In this document: in pieces, positions 9,172 through 19,307 of the stretch
Position numbering within the stretch: position 1 is the stretch's first letter
How the letters are laid out: the number at the start of each line of letters is the position of its first letter
NCBI RefSeq assembly: GCF_001182825.2
Contig: NZ_LFYO02000003.1
Location: 248,001-312,000 of the forward strand
DNA: 64,000 nucleotides
From: Streptococcus sp. X13SY08
GTDB lineage: Bacteria; Bacillota; Bacilli; Lactobacillales; Streptococcaceae
Direction of reading: 5' to 3'
Notes under the pieces: generated by a model
What the model was told of the DNA's origin: nothing
Database searches by the model: none
Seen by the model: only the letters and a program-made list of their open reading frames with translations
Made by a program: the position numbers and the translations under genes

Positions 9172-10542
9172 GTGTTTTCAAAAATTTTAATCGCTAATCG
9201 TGGCGAAATTGCGGTGCGGATTGTTCGAGCAGCGCGAGAATTGGGGATTGCGACGGTCGCCATCTATTCAGAGGCGGACAAGGAAGCGCTTCATACTATG
9301 TTGGTTGACGAAGCTGTTTGTGTTGGTCCTGCTCGCTCGAGTGATTCCTACCTTAATATGAATAATATTATTTCGGCGGCTGTTTTGACAGGAGCAGAAG
9401 CCATTCACCCAGGCTTTGGATTTTTGAGTGAAAACTCCAAATTTGCGACCTTATGTGAAGAAGTAGGAATCAAATTTATAGGACCTTCTGGGATAGTGAT
9501 GGATACCATGGGGGACAAAATCAACGCTCGGGCTGAGATGATAAAGGCACAAGTTCCTGTTATTCCGGGTTCTGATGGTGAAGTATACACTGCGGATGAG
9601 GCGCTTGAAATTGCGGAAAAAATTGGTTATCCGGTTATGCTTAAAGCTTCGGCTGGCGGTGGCGGTAAAGGGATTCGTAAGGTCGAAAAGGCTGAAGATT
9701 TGGTTGCAGCATTTGAATCGGCTTCTCAAGAAGCCAAGGCTGCTTTTGGTAATGGTGCCATGTATATGGAGCGTGTTGTCTATCCTGCACGTCATATTGA
9801 AGTACAGATCTTGGCAGATCAATTTGGACATGTGATCCATCTGGGTGAACGGGATTGCTCGCTTCAGAGAAATAATCAAAAAGTACTGGAAGAAGCACCC
9901 TCTATCGCTATTGGTCAAACCTTGCGCCAGCAAATTGGTCAAGCGGCAGTGCGGGCAGCAGAAGCTGTTTCTTATGAAAATGCAGGGACCATTGAGTTCC
10001 TACTAGATGAAGCTAAAGGCGAATTCTATTTCATGGAAATGAATACCCGTGTCCAAGTGGAGCATCCCGTGACGGAGTTTGTGACTGGAATCGACATTGT
10101 CAAAGAGCAGATTCGGATTGCATCTGGTGAAAAGTTAATGGTTAATCAAGATCAAATTACCATCACAGGTCATGCTATCGAGTGCCGTATCAATGCAGAA
10201 AATCCAAACTTTAACTTTGCGCCAAGTCCGGGTAAGATTAACAGTCTTCGTTTGCCAAGCGGTGGTGTCGGTGTACGGGTAGATTCAGCCATGTACGAGG
10301 GCTATACCATCCCACCTTATTACGATTCCATGATTGCCAAAGTCATTGTTCATGGGGAAAATCGCTTTGAGGCGCTCATGAAAATGCAACGTGCTCTTTA
10401 CGAACTAGAAATTGAAGGGGTTCTGACCAATAGTGATTTCCAGTGGGAATTGATTTCAGATGCCCGTGTGGTAGCTGGGGATTATGACACCGCTTATCTG
10501 ATGGAAGAATTTCTGCCTCATTATCAAGAAAAATTGAAGTAA
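9172..10542 (+). CDS. accC: biotin carboxylase subunit of acetyl-CoA carboxylase
   Basis: AccC carboxylates biotin on AccB with ATP and bicarbonate. The 456-aa ATP-grasp protein has FSKILIANRGEIAVRI at the N-terminus, the Gly-rich loop KASAGGGGKGI (about 159-169), HIEVQ, EMNTRVQVEHPVTE (about 288-301) and the RIN motif ECRINAEN. The start is GTG at 9172, preceded by GGGAGGA. It is full length and intact. Confidence 0.95.
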   Translation: MFSKILIANRGEIAVRIVRAARELGIATVAIYSEADKEALHTMLVDEAVCVGPARSSDSYLNMNNIISAAVLTGAEAIHPGFGFLSENSKFATLCEEVGIKFIGPSGIVMDTMGDKINARAEMIKAQVPVIPGSDGEVYTADEALEIAEKIGYPVMLKASAGGGGKGIRKVEKAEDLVAAFESASQEAKAAFGNGAMYMERVVYPARHIEVQILADQFGHVIHLGERDCSLQRNNQKVLEEAPSIAIGQTLRQQIGQAAVRAAEAVSYENAGTIEFLLDEAKGEFYFMEMNTRVQVEHPVTEFVTGIDIVKEQIRIASGEKLMVNQDQITITGHAIECRINAENPNFNFAPSPGKINSLRLPSGGVGVRVDSAMYEGYTIPPYYDSMIAKVIVHGENRFEALMKMQRALYELEIEGVLTNSDFQWELISDARVVAGDYDTAYLMEEFLPHYQEKLK

Positions 10543-10563
10543 CAATAGAAAAAGGAGAAGGAA

Positions 10564-11430
10564 ATGGCTTTGTTTTCGAGAAAGGATAAGTATATCCGCA
10601 TCAATCCAAACCGTTCACAGGTTCAAGACGCGCCTCAAACGAAGCCTGAGGTTCCTGATGAACTCTTTGCCAAGTGTCCAGCTTGTAAGAAGACCATCTA
10701 TCAAAAGGATTTGGGAGTAGACAAGACCTGCCCATTTTGCGCCTACACTTTTCGGATTTCAGCTCTTGAGCGCTTGAATTTGATTGTAGACGCAGGCTCT
10801 TTTGAAGAATATTTCGCTGGAATTGAGACGAAAAATCCTTTGAATTTCCCGGGATATGGAGAAAAGCTAGCGCAGACACGCCAAAAGACTGGCTTAGACG
10901 AAGCTGTTTTGACAGGTATTGCGACCATTCATGGACAAAAAGTCGCTCTGGGAATCATGGATGCGAATTTTATCATGGCTTCCATGGGGACAGTGGTTGG
11001 TGAGAAAATCACACGATTATTTGAAAAAGCGACGCAGCACAAGTTGCCGGTCATCCTTTTTACCGCATCTGGGGGAGCCCGTATGCAAGAAGGGATTATG
11101 AGTCTGATGCAGATGGCTAAAATTTCTGCTAGCGTCAAGCGTTATTCAGAGGCGGGACTCTTTTACTTGACGATTTTAACGGATCCAACCACAGGTGGCG
11201 TGACGGCTTCCTTTGCCATGGAAGGGGATGTCATTTTGGCTGAGCCCCAGTCTTTGGTAGGCTTTGCAGGACGACGCGTTATTGAATCAACTGTGCGAGA
11301 AACCTTGCCAGATGATTTTCAAAAAGCTGAGTTTCTTTTAGAACATGGTTTCGTAGATGCCATTGTCAAACGCACAGATTTGCGTGACGTCATCGGAAAC
11401 TTGGTGCGCTTACACGGAGGTATCAAATGA
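10564..11430 (+). CDS. accD: acetyl-CoA carboxylase carboxyltransferase beta subunit
   Basis: AccD with AccA transfers carboxyl from carboxybiotin to acetyl-CoA. The 288-aa protein has the four-Cys zinc ribbon (CPACKK at about residue 39 and CPFCAY at about 58) and the crotonase-like core [12 protein letters not shown] and [14 protein letters not shown]. Its start follows AAAAGGAGAAGG, and the stop overlaps accA by ATGA. Confidence 0.95.
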   Translation: MALFSRKDKYIRINPNRSQVQDAPQTKPEVPDELFAKCPACKKTIYQKDLGVDKTCPFCAYTFRISALERLNLIVDAGSFEEYFAGIETKNPLNFPGYGEKLAQTRQKTGLDEAVLTGIATIHGQKVALGIMDANFIMASMGTVVGEKITRLFEKATQHKLPVILFTASGGARMQEGIMSLMQMAKISASVKRYSEAGLFYLTILTDPTTGGVTASFAMEGDVILAEPQSLVGFAGRRVIESTVRETLPDDFQKAEFLLEHGFVDAIVKRTDLRDVIGNLVRLHGGIK

Positions 11431-12197
11431 CAGATGTAGCAGCAACTATTCGTCAGGCGCGTGATCAAGCTCGTTGGACTAGTTTGGATTATGCCGATAC
11501 TATCTTGGATGATTTTATAGAATTTCATGGAGATCGCAATTTCCGAGATGATGGCGCGATTGTGGGTGGTGTTGGTTTTTTAAATGACATGCCTGTTACC
11601 TTGATTGGGATTCAAAAGGGTAAAAATTTACAGGATAATCTCAGTCGTAATTTTGGTCAGCCCAGTCCAGAGGGATATCGTAAGGCTCTACGCCTCATGA
11701 AACAAGCAGAAAAATTTAACCGTCCAGTTATCACTTTTATCAACACAGCAGGGGCCTATCCTGGTGTAGGAGCTGAGGAGCGTGGTCAGGGAGAAGCTAT
11801 CGCTCGAAATCTTATGGAAATGAGTGACCTGAAAGTGCCAATCATTGCTATTATTATCGGTGAAGGGGGTTCAGGTGGAGCCTTGGCTCTGGCGGTAGCG
11901 GACAAGGTCTGGATGTTGGAACATTCCATTTACGCTGTCCTTAGTCCGGAAGGTTTTGCCTCTATTCTTTGGAAAGATAGCTCGCGCGCTATGGAAGCAG
12001 CAGAACTGATGAAAACTACTTCTTATGAACTGCTCAAGATGGATGTGGTCGACCAAGTGATTCCTGAGCGAGGAAAATTGGCAAAAGAAGTAGCCATGGA
12101 AATCAAAGAGATGCTTATAGCAGAGTTAGCAAACTTACAAGCTTTGCCATTAGACCAACTCTTAGAAAATCGCTATCAGCGCTTTCGTAAATATTAA
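11427..12197 (+). CDS. accA: acetyl-CoA carboxylase carboxyltransferase alpha subunit
   Basis: AccA completes the carboxyltransferase. The 256-aa protein shows [31 protein letters not shown] and [15 protein letters not shown], all typical of AccA. The length is that of the short Gram-positive form. It is the last gene of the FASII operon and is followed at once by a terminator-like repeat. Confidence 0.95.
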   Translation: MTDVAATIRQARDQARWTSLDYADTILDDFIEFHGDRNFRDDGAIVGGVGFLNDMPVTLIGIQKGKNLQDNLSRNFGQPSPEGYRKALRLMKQAEKFNRPVITFINTAGAYPGVGAEERGQGEAIARNLMEMSDLKVPIIAIIIGEGGSGGALALAVADKVWMLEHSIYAVLSPEGFASILWKDSSRAMEAAELMKTTSYELLKMDVVDQVIPERGKLAKEVAMEIKEMLIAELANLQALPLDQLLENRYQRFRKY

Positions 12198-12291
12198 GAG
12201 AGTGGGACAAAAATCGTTCGTTTCGAAGAAATGCGATTTTGTCACCACTTTTTTTATTACTAGATGTTCAACCTAAAAAGGTTTATTCCAC
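12198..12291 (+). repeat. terminator-containing intergenic repeat, copy 1 (after accA)
   Basis: A long hairpin pairs AGTGGGACAAAAATCG with CGATTTTGTC-ACCACT and ends in a T7 tract. It is followed by a segment GTTCAACCTAAAAAGG-TTTATTCC that recurs in diverged form at 33,760-33,797 after trmB. The two copies keep the stem while changing its bases. It probably terminates the fab operon. Confidence 0.65.
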
Positions 12292-12398
12292 CTCTGCACA
12301 GAACTTTTGAGCTTGGCAATGAAGGGAGATCACTCACCACTTTTGTTATAAACGCCGATTTGTCCTCTTAACTCCTGTGTCAAATTCTTATCTCCTTC

Positions 12399-12473
12399 AA
12401 ATAAAACAAGAGGAGGGACTATTTGTTCCAACTCTTGTTTTATTTTGACAGGAAAAATAAATCACGCTACAAT
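12399..12473 (+). promoter_or_regulatory. 14-bp inverted repeat abutting the promoter of the carboxypeptidase gene
   Basis: A perfect 14-bp inverted repeat (12399-12412 and 12432-12445, 19-nt loop) ends on the first base of a strong promoter: TTGACA 12445-12450, 17-bp spacer, TACAAT 12468-12473. The repeat could be a last terminator or an operator touching the -35. The rest of 12292-12398 holds nothing I recognise. Confidence 0.65.
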
Positions 12474-12494
12474 GAGGAAAGGAATAGGAAGGGG

Positions 12495-13295
12495 ATGAGA
12501 CGTAAAAAAGAAAACGGACATGCATGTGCTAGTGTTTGTACTAGTTTTAGCAGTTTTTGGATAATTGCTACGATGATCTTTTCCAAAGAAAGCTCAGTGG
12601 GTCGGAAAAAAGTTACGAGTCAGTTAGTTACTTCTAGTCAGTCCACTGTAAAAGAGTCTCCAGCAAGTGAAGATAGTCAGGATGAGGTGATTTCCGAGGA
12701 AGTTGTTTCTTCCTCAGAACCGACGGTTGAGAATAAAAATGCAGAGATTACCGACAATGGCACCTACTATAGTGTTCAGGGGAAATATGGTCCTGTGATC
12801 ATCGTCAATAAAAAGCATCCGGTTGCGGCCTTCTATGCTCCCGGCGAAGACCCAACTGCTTTGGTAGCTTTTCAATCTTTGATAGCAACGATGCAGGCAC
12901 AGGGATTTGCAGTTAGTAATTCCTATAGCGGATTCCGTTCCTACGAGACTCAGGCAGCGACTTATAATGGCTATGTGGCGTCCGACTCTCAAGCGAACGT
13001 GGATACCTATTCTGCTCGACCTAGTTACAGTGAGCACCAGACGGGGTTGGCATTTGATCTCTTAGATAGCAATGGACAATTGTTAACAGAGCCACAAGCA
13101 GCCAACTGGTTAGCGCAGCATGCACATGAATATGGCTTTGTGGTCCGCTATTTGGCTGGGAAAGAGAGTAGCACGGGCTACATAGCAGAAAGTTGGCATG
13201 TTCGCTATATCGGCCAAGAGGCGGCAGATATTTATGCTTCGGGACAAACCTTAGAGGAATATTATGGTGTAGCGGGCGGTGATTATCAAGAGTAA
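12495..13295 (+). CDS. membrane-anchored D,D-/L,D-carboxypeptidase (VanY/LdcB family, peptidase M15B)
   Basis: This is a cell-wall carboxypeptidase that trims stem peptides outside the membrane. The catalytic zinc motifs are SEHQTGLAFDLLD (about residue 180) and SWHVRYIG near the C-terminus; upstream the FRSYETQ substrate motif is present. Residues about 40-85 are a Ser/Glu-rich spacer. The start is ATG 12495 after GGAAGGGG. The N-terminal hydrophobic stretch (FSSFWIIATMIF) is weak and Cys/Ser-rich, whereas the overlapping frame from 12529 reads MHVLVFVLVLAVFG, so the anchor may be scrambled by two compensating indels. 266 aa. Confidence 0.82.
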   Translation: MRRKKENGHACASVCTSFSSFWIIATMIFSKESSVGRKKVTSQLVTSSQSTVKESPASEDSQDEVISEEVVSSSEPTVENKNAEITDNGTYYSVQGKYGPVIIVNKKHPVAAFYAPGEDPTALVAFQSLIATMQAQGFAVSNSYSGFRSYETQAATYNGYVASDSQANVDTYSARPSYSEHQTGLAFDLLDSNGQLLTEPQAANWLAQHAHEYGFVVRYLAGKESSTGYIAESWHVRYIGQEAADIYASGQTLEEYYGVAGGDYQE

Positions 13296-13314
13296 TTTAG
13301 CCTAGGAGGTGTGT

Positions 13315-13791
13315 ATGCTTATTTTGAAAATAGCAGAGCGGACAGATGTGGAGCAGCTACTGGAGATGCAGAAACTAGCTTTTCATTCGCTCTATGAAAA
13401 ATATAGAGATGAGGGTTCACCTTATTTGGAAAGTGTAGAGCGTATCAATGAAAAGCTGGAGCGACCGCTTAGTCACTATTGGTGGATTGAGCTAGAACAA
13501 GAAAAAATAGGCTATCTCCGTGTGCAAACAAATGAGAAAGCAGAAGAGGCTTGGCTTGGAGTCATTGCTGTTTTACCGAATTATCAAGGGAATGGCTATG
13601 CCAAAGCAGCTATTAGGATGTTTGAAAAATCTTACCCATCTGTTACAAAATGGACATTAGCTACTATTTTCCAAGAAGAATCCTTGGTTGCATTCTATAG
13701 CAGCTTAGGCTATGTAAAAACAGGAGAATTGGAGACCATTCAACCTGGAATGGGTTTGATATATATGCAAAAAGAAATCGTCACGAGTTGA
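13315..13791 (+). CDS. GNAT-family N-acetyltransferase
   Basis: This is a 158-aa acetyl-CoA-dependent acyltransferase of unknown substrate. Beta-strand IWWIELEQEKIGYLRV-like core (about 60-70) leads to the acetyl-CoA site VLPNYQGNGYAKAAI (about residues 89-103), matching the Q/R-x-x-G-x-G/A pattern. The start is ATG 13315 because AGGAGG lies 5 nt upstream. A GTG 6 nt earlier is also possible. It is convergent with serS. Confidence 0.8.
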   Translation: MLILKIAERTDVEQLLEMQKLAFHSLYEKYRDEGSPYLESVERINEKLERPLSHYWWIELEQEKIGYLRVQTNEKAEEAWLGVIAVLPNYQGNGYAKAAIRMFEKSYPSVTKWTLATIFQEESLVAFYSSLGYVKTGELETIQPGMGLIYMQKEIVTS

Positions 13792-13810
13792 TCTCCTGAC
13801 GATTTTTTGT
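13775..13810. terminator. shared terminator between the GNAT gene and serS
   Basis: AAATCGTCA (13775-13783) pairs with TGACGATTT (13797-13805), followed by T-rich sequence. The stem overlaps the GNAT stop codon and lies just before the 3' end of serS on the other strand. Confidence 0.75.
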
Positions 13811-13811
13811 C

Positions 13812-15025
<1,214 letters not shown>

Positions 15026-15052
15026 GTTGTATGCCCTCCAAAAAAGTGTGGG

Positions 15053-15277
15053 TCAGTCGGTAAAGTCGTCAAGCGAAATAGCAACCGATGGATAGTACGA
15101 TAATTGAGCAAGATTAGTATCAAGTGGTAGGTCGTAGATTGCTAAATAATCTCCGGGGAATTCCTTTTTGAAATCAGTCATTTTTTCAGCTATAGACTCA
15201 GAATCTGTCGAGGCGTAGAGAACTTCAACGACTCCTTCTGAACGATTCGCAAAAGCATGGACAATGATTTGAATCAT
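15053..15277 (-). CDS. conserved hypothetical small protein upstream of serS
   Basis: A 74-aa protein of unknown function begins MIQIIVHAFANRSEGVVEV. It has no signal peptide and no motif I recognise; it is acidic towards the C-terminus (ISLDDFTD). It starts at ATG 15277 after AGGAGG and lies between the serine-type T-box and serS, so it should be co-regulated with serS by uncharged tRNA. Pneumococcus also has a small hypothetical gene beside serS, as I recall. Confidence 0.75.
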   Translation of the reverse strand: MIQIIVHAFANRSEGVVEVLYASTDSESIAEKMTDFKKEFPGDYLAIYDLPLDTNLAQLSYYPSVAISLDDFTD

Positions 15278-15289
15278 AGACGTTTACCT

Positions 15290-15505
15290 CCTGAAAATAA
15301 AAACACTTTTTGTCATGCTGGAGCGAGTTACCGCGGTTCCATCCAGCTTCCACAAAAAGTGCTTGATTGTTTATGTAATTTTTTCTAACGGTAGAATTTC
15401 ACATTGTCCCAATATCTGCTCGCAGCCACCGCAGACTTTCTGAAAAAGGAAACAATCCTACTTATCCGTTGGAAATATTATACCCTATTTATTTTTTTTT
15501 GGCAA
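15290..15505 (-). promoter_or_regulatory. T-box riboswitch and promoter controlling the 74-aa gene and serS
   Basis: On the minus strand a promoter TTGCCA (15500-15505), 17-bp spacer, TATAAT (15477-15482) precedes a T-box leader. It contains an AGTA motif, a GGTGGCTGCGAGC apical-loop region, a TCT triplet (Ser) in a plausible specifier loop, and the T-box core TGGAACCGCGGTAAC. The terminator stem CACTTTTTGT/ACAAAAAGTG runs into TTTTTATTTT. Uncharged tRNA-Ser would favour antitermination. The Ser specifier is inferred from both the triplet and the downstream gene. Confidence 0.9.
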
Positions 15506-15863
15506 ATAGATTTTGGATGCCACGACCAATGGTTTGCAGTAAAGTTGGTAGTTGCACTACTTTTTCATTGCCAATATAATGACGAGCGATTTTTAAAATA
15601 CTGCCTGAATCTTTTGATGCAAATAGAAATTTTCCTTGAGCTGTATAGACTTCAAAGTGACGGCTAATTTTCTTACCCGAAACATTGGCTCCAATCTTCT
15701 CTACATCCGCCCATGGAATTTGAACGAAGCGCTCTACGTTGGCATCCGGATAAAATTCGAGAGCCTTTTCCCCAATCAAAAATTTACCAACTTTTCCGCC
15801 CAAATCCATGTAAGAAACGCCGGTAGTATGTAATTCAACTGTACTATTGAGTGATTGCGCCAT
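15489..15863 (-). CDS. manO: DUF956 protein ManO, last gene of the mannose PTS operon
   Basis: This 124-aa cytoplasmic protein starts MAQSLNSTVELHTTGVSYMDLGGKVGKF and matches the DUF956 family found beside mannose-type PTS genes in lactic acid bacteria. ManO of Lactococcus has been described as a regulator, but its role is not certain here. The start is ATG 15863 after AGGAGA. Its 3' end overlaps the -35 of the serS T-box promoter. Confidence 0.85.
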   Translation of the reverse strand: MAQSLNSTVELHTTGVSYMDLGGKVGKFLIGEKALEFYPDANVERFVQIPWADVEKIGANVSGKKISRHFEVYTAQGKFLFASKDSGSILKIARHYIGNEKVVQLPTLLQTIGRGIQNLFAKKK

Positions 15864-15940
15864 GAGTTCTCCTTTTCTAATCTGTTTCAGTATACCATAA
15901 AGGGCTTCCCGAAGGAAACCCATATGTGTAATATTTTGGA

Positions 15941-16852
15941 TTACATGATACCAAATACGCGAGCAAGGATACCAACTGCAAACAATCCGATGATGATTGT
16001 GATTGGAGAAACTTTTTTCTTCAATAACCACATACAGATGAATACAAGAAGTAAGTTCATGAAGCCTGGAATCAATCCATCCAAGTTTTGTTGGAAGGTT
16101 GTAACTTTAGTTGGTGTTTGTGACAAACCTTGTCCAACTTGTTCAAAGGCTTGACGAATACCTTCGCTGCCATCAGCTAATTTATCCCAGTGGATGTAAG
16201 CTTTCTCATCAAGTGGCACTTCAGATACGTTGAAGGCAAACTTGATAGAAACCCAACGTTCAGCTAAGACAGCCAAGATGAACATACCAAGGATAGAAGC
16301 ACCTTTAGTGATATCTTGGAGGATACCACCAGACATGTCTTTAGTGATTTCTTTACCTGATTTATAACCAAGCTCTTGTGTATACCATAAGAAGGCCATA
16401 CGAATTGCATTCCATGCTACAAAGAAGAGGATTGGTCCAATGACGCTACCACCAAGTGCAAGTGAAGCACCAAGGGCACCGAGGATAGGACGAACAGTAA
16501 ACCAGAAGACTGGGTCACCAATACCAGCAAGAGGCCCCATCATACCGATTTTTACCCCTTGGATAGCAGCATCGTCAATGTCAGTACCATTTGCACGCTC
16601 TTCTTCGAGGGCAAGTGTTACACCGACGATAGGAGCAGCTACGTATGGGTGAGTGTTGAAGAATTCCATGTGACGAGTAAGAGCTGCTGCACGGTCTTCT
16701 TTAGTAGTGTAAAGGCGTTTCAAAGCTGGAACAAGTGTGTATGCCCACCCCAAGTTTTGCATACGCTCATAGTTCCAAGATGCTTGAAGAAGGGTTGAAC
16801 GCAACCAAACTTTGCGGCGTTCTGCTAATGAAAGTTGAATTTTTTCTGACAC
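15941..16852 (-). CDS. manN: PTS mannose/fructose/sorbose family IID component ManN
   Basis: IID forms the sugar channel of the mannose-family PTS together with IIC. The protein shows LLQASWNYERMQNLGWAY at the N-terminus, the GPLAGIGDPVFWFTVRPILG motif typical of IID (about residues 110-130), and hydrophobic segments including a C-terminal helix. I prefer the GTG start at 16852 (VSEKIQLSLAERRKVW), which has AAGGGAG at proper spacing, giving 303 aa. It appears intact. Confidence 0.92.
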   Translation of the reverse strand: MSEKIQLSLAERRKVWLRSTLLQASWNYERMQNLGWAYTLVPALKRLYTTKEDRAAALTRHMEFFNTHPYVAAPIVGVTLALEEERANGTDIDDAAIQGVKIGMMGPLAGIGDPVFWFTVRPILGALGASLALGGSVIGPILFFVAWNAIRMAFLWYTQELGYKSGKEITKDMSGGILQDITKGASILGMFILAVLAERWVSIKFAFNVSEVPLDEKAYIHWDKLADGSEGIRQAFEQVGQGLSQTPTKVTTFQQNLDGLIPGFMNLLLVFICMWLLKKKVSPITIIIGLFAVGILARVFGIM

Positions 16853-16871
16853 GTTAATTTCTCCCTTCTTC

Positions 16872-17623
16872 TTAGTAATCATCTAAGATGTCGCCGATTG
16901 GGTCATTTGATGCGCTCACAGCTCCACCATTGCCACCTTTTTTAGAAAGGTTAAGGTAGATAAGAGCCATTGCAACACCGATTGTACCCATAGCGATAAG
17001 TGTCAATTGTGTAACAGCAGCAAGTGCGAAACCAAGGGCAAAGAATGGCCATACTTCGCGAGTTGCCATCATGTTGATAACCATAGCGAAACCTACGGCA
17101 ACAACCATACCACCGCCGACTTGCATACCACCTTGGAGCCAGTCTGGCATGAGTTCAAGGGCTGAACGCACTGCATCTGCTGGGATAGCAAGAAAGGCTG
17201 CAGCAGGAAACCAAAGTCGCCACGTTCAGCAGCAGCATCCGCACCGTGAACCAAACCAACGGAAATTGTACGAACAATCATAGTCAAGAAAAGACCAGCA
17301 ACTGCAAGAGGGATAGCAAGACCTTGGGCAACAGAGATGGCTTGAAGTGAGAAGTCGCCACCTTTGATCAAGATGATCGCAGCTGCTACAGAAGCAAGGG
17401 CAGTATCCGGAGCAACAGCGGCACCGATATTTGCCCAACCAAGGGCAACGAGTTGAAGAGTACCACCAAGAGCTACACCTGCAGCCAAGTTACCAGTTAC
17501 AAGACCGATTAATGTACATGCAATCAATGGTTGGTGGAATTGGAATTGGTCGAGGATTCCTTCCATACCTGCGAGGAAGGCAACAACAACAACCAAAATC
17601 GCTGAAATAAGTGAAATATCCAT
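16872..17623 (-). pseudogene. manM: PTS mannose/fructose/sorbose family IIC component ManM, interrupted
   Basis: IIC is the second membrane part of the transporter. The N-terminal half (DISLISAILVVVVAFLAG, GNLAAGVALGGTLQL, NIGAAVAPD) is intact to RGDFG, and the C-terminal half resumes as PAAAFLAIPADAV in another frame at about 17,210. Roughly 55-65 nt encoding a membrane-helix stretch are missing. The C-terminal Gly-rich tail and GDILDDY are typical of ManM. Being between intact manN and manL, it is probably functional in the organism. Confidence 0.85.
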
Positions 17624-17733
17624 GATAAATCAACATTCCTTTCGTTTGTTAAAGTTTTCAAGTTGTGACTTGAATGAATGGAGACAGTAGAATTGTAAAG
17701 CTTTTAAATAAAATGTTTAATAGATTAACAGAT

Positions 17734-18723
17734 TTATTTAACGTTTGCTTTTTTAATCAATTCAAACAAGTCTTTTTTAGAGTCGTTTGGTACTTTGCGG
17801 ACATCGAATTTAACACCCAAGTCACGCAATTTTTCAAAGGTTGCAACGTCTTCTTTGTCCATTGACAATACATTGTTAACCATTGTTTTACCAGTTGAAT
17901 GCGCCATTGAACCAACGTTCAATTCTGGAATTTTTATGCCACCTTCGATAGCTTCAAGAGCTTCTTGAGGTGTTTCGAAAAGAATGAGCGCGTGTGTACC
18001 ACCAAAACGTGGGTCTTTTGAAATTTCAATCAATTTCTTGATTGGAATAACATTCGCTTTAACGTTACCTGATGCAGCTTGTTTAATCAAGCTTTTACGA
18101 AGCTCGTCTTGAGAAACTTTGTCTGAAACAACGATGATACGATCTGCCTTAGAAGCAGGTGTCCAACCAGTAGCAACCTGACCATGTAAGAGACGAGTAT
18201 CGATACGAGCAAGATTGATTTTCAACTTGCCATCGCCAATGACTGTTCCTTCTGGAATAGCACTTTTTGGTGCTTCGCTCGCAACAGCAGCAGGTGCTTC
18301 AACTTGAGGTTCTAATTCTTCTGGAAGAACCTTGACACCGTCACGTGCTTCTTTCAAAATATTTGCCGCAACTTGTTCCACGCCAGCAGAAGCATCCATC
18401 ATGCGTTCTGTATAAGCCTGGATCAACATTGGCAAGTTAAGACCTGTCAAGATAACGAATTTACGATCTGGATTTTCTCCAGCAACGCGACTTGCTTGGT
18501 TAAATGGTGATCCACTCCAAAGATCGGCCAAGACCAAGATTTCGTCATCTGCATCAAATGCGTCAATGGCAGATATGAACTTGGCATGTAAATCATCTGG
18601 ACCTTCGCTTGGCATAAAAGTAACAACTTGTACTTTTTCTTGTTCGCCAAAAATCATAGAGCCAGATTGATGAATACCAGCTGCAAATTCGCCATGGCTT
18701 GCAATAATGATTCCAATACTCAT
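17734..18723 (-). CDS. manL: PTS mannose/glucose family IIAB component ManL
   Basis: ManL carries both phosphoryl-transfer domains. [19 protein letters not shown] with the phospho-His at about residue 10. [19 protein letters not shown] with the phospho-His at about 175-180. They are joined by an Ala/Pro/Glu linker (about 140-155). The start is ATG 18723 after AGGAGG, giving 329 aa. It is the main glucose/mannose/GlcN transporter of streptococci. The gap to manM is 110 nt. Confidence 0.94.
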   Translation of the reverse strand: MSIGIIIASHGEFAAGIHQSGSMIFGEQEKVQVVTFMPSEGPDDLHAKFISAIDAFDADDEILVLADLWSGSPFNQASRVAGENPDRKFVILTGLNLPMLIQAYTERMMDASAGVEQVAANILKEARDGVKVLPEELEPQVEAPAAVASEAPKSAIPEGTVIGDGKLKINLARIDTRLLHGQVATGWTPASKADRIIVVSDKVSQDELRKSLIKQAASGNVKANVIPIKKLIEISKDPRFGGTHALILFETPQEALEAIEGGIKIPELNVGSMAHSTGKTMVNNVLSMDKEDVATFEKLRDLGVKFDVRKVPNDSKKDLFELIKKANVK

Positions 18724-18790
18724 TATTGATCCTCCTAAATTTTTTTGTCGGCCAACCCACGATATTATAGGCAGTTTAATGACTAATGCT

Positions 18791-18819
18791 ATTATAACCG
18801 CTTTCACATCTTCTGTCAA
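18791..18819 (-). promoter_or_regulatory. manLMN promoter with overlapping CcpA cre site
   Basis: On the minus strand TTGACA (18814-18819) and TATAAT (18791-18796) are 17 bp apart. The spacer and -10 hold TGTGAAAGCGGTTATA (18793-18808), a good match to the CcpA catabolite-response element. Its position over the -10 implies catabolite repression. Confidence 0.8.
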
Positions 18820-19307
18820 GTCCTTTTTTGTTGCATCAGATAAAAACCATGAAAGGAGGAGAACAAGGCGTTCAGTCTTTCAAAAATTTTCATGAAACTC
18901 TCAAGTTGCCTTTAAATTTCTAAAATTATTATAGCAACATTCGAAAGGCAAATAACGAAACGGAGAAAGCATAAGAAAGCTGAGTAAAGTTGTGTTAGAA
19001 TACTTGTGTTTCTAGGTTTATTATTCACAGTTTGTGATTGAAGAAGTGATAAGGTGACAATTACTCCCTATTTAGGAATGATTGCTTCGAACATGGCCTT
19101 GTCTGGATTTAGCTTGACCTATATTCTATTGTATAGCAAATGGTAGTGGAGAGCGCTTCGCCTGTTAGAGAGCTCTTGCCCCCATAGTTGTGATTGATTT
19201 GTTTTTGTAAATAGATAGGTATTTAACAAGTGGATAAACAGAATTGGTAATGGGCAATAATGAATGGAGTCTAAGTAAAAAAGCTCGGTTGCTCGAGCTT
19301 TTGTCAT
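18820..19307. other. gap between the man operon and the Cof phosphatase gene; possible small ORF
   Basis: No conventional gene is seen. GTG at 19054, preceded by a purine-rich AAGAAG-GATAAGG region, opens a 30-aa frame to TAG at 19146 encoding a hydrophobic peptide (ITPYLGMIASNMALSGFSL...). It could be a small membrane peptide or a remnant. There is no homology call and confidence is low. The 3' end holds the terminator of the phosphatase gene. Confidence 0.3.
19279..19302. terminator. terminator of the Cof-type phosphatase gene
   Basis: AAAAGCTCG (19279-19287) pairs perfectly with CGAGCTTTT (19294-19302) with a 6-nt loop, A-tract on one side and T-tract on the other. It sits 5 nt past the minus-strand stop. 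Confidence 0.8.
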
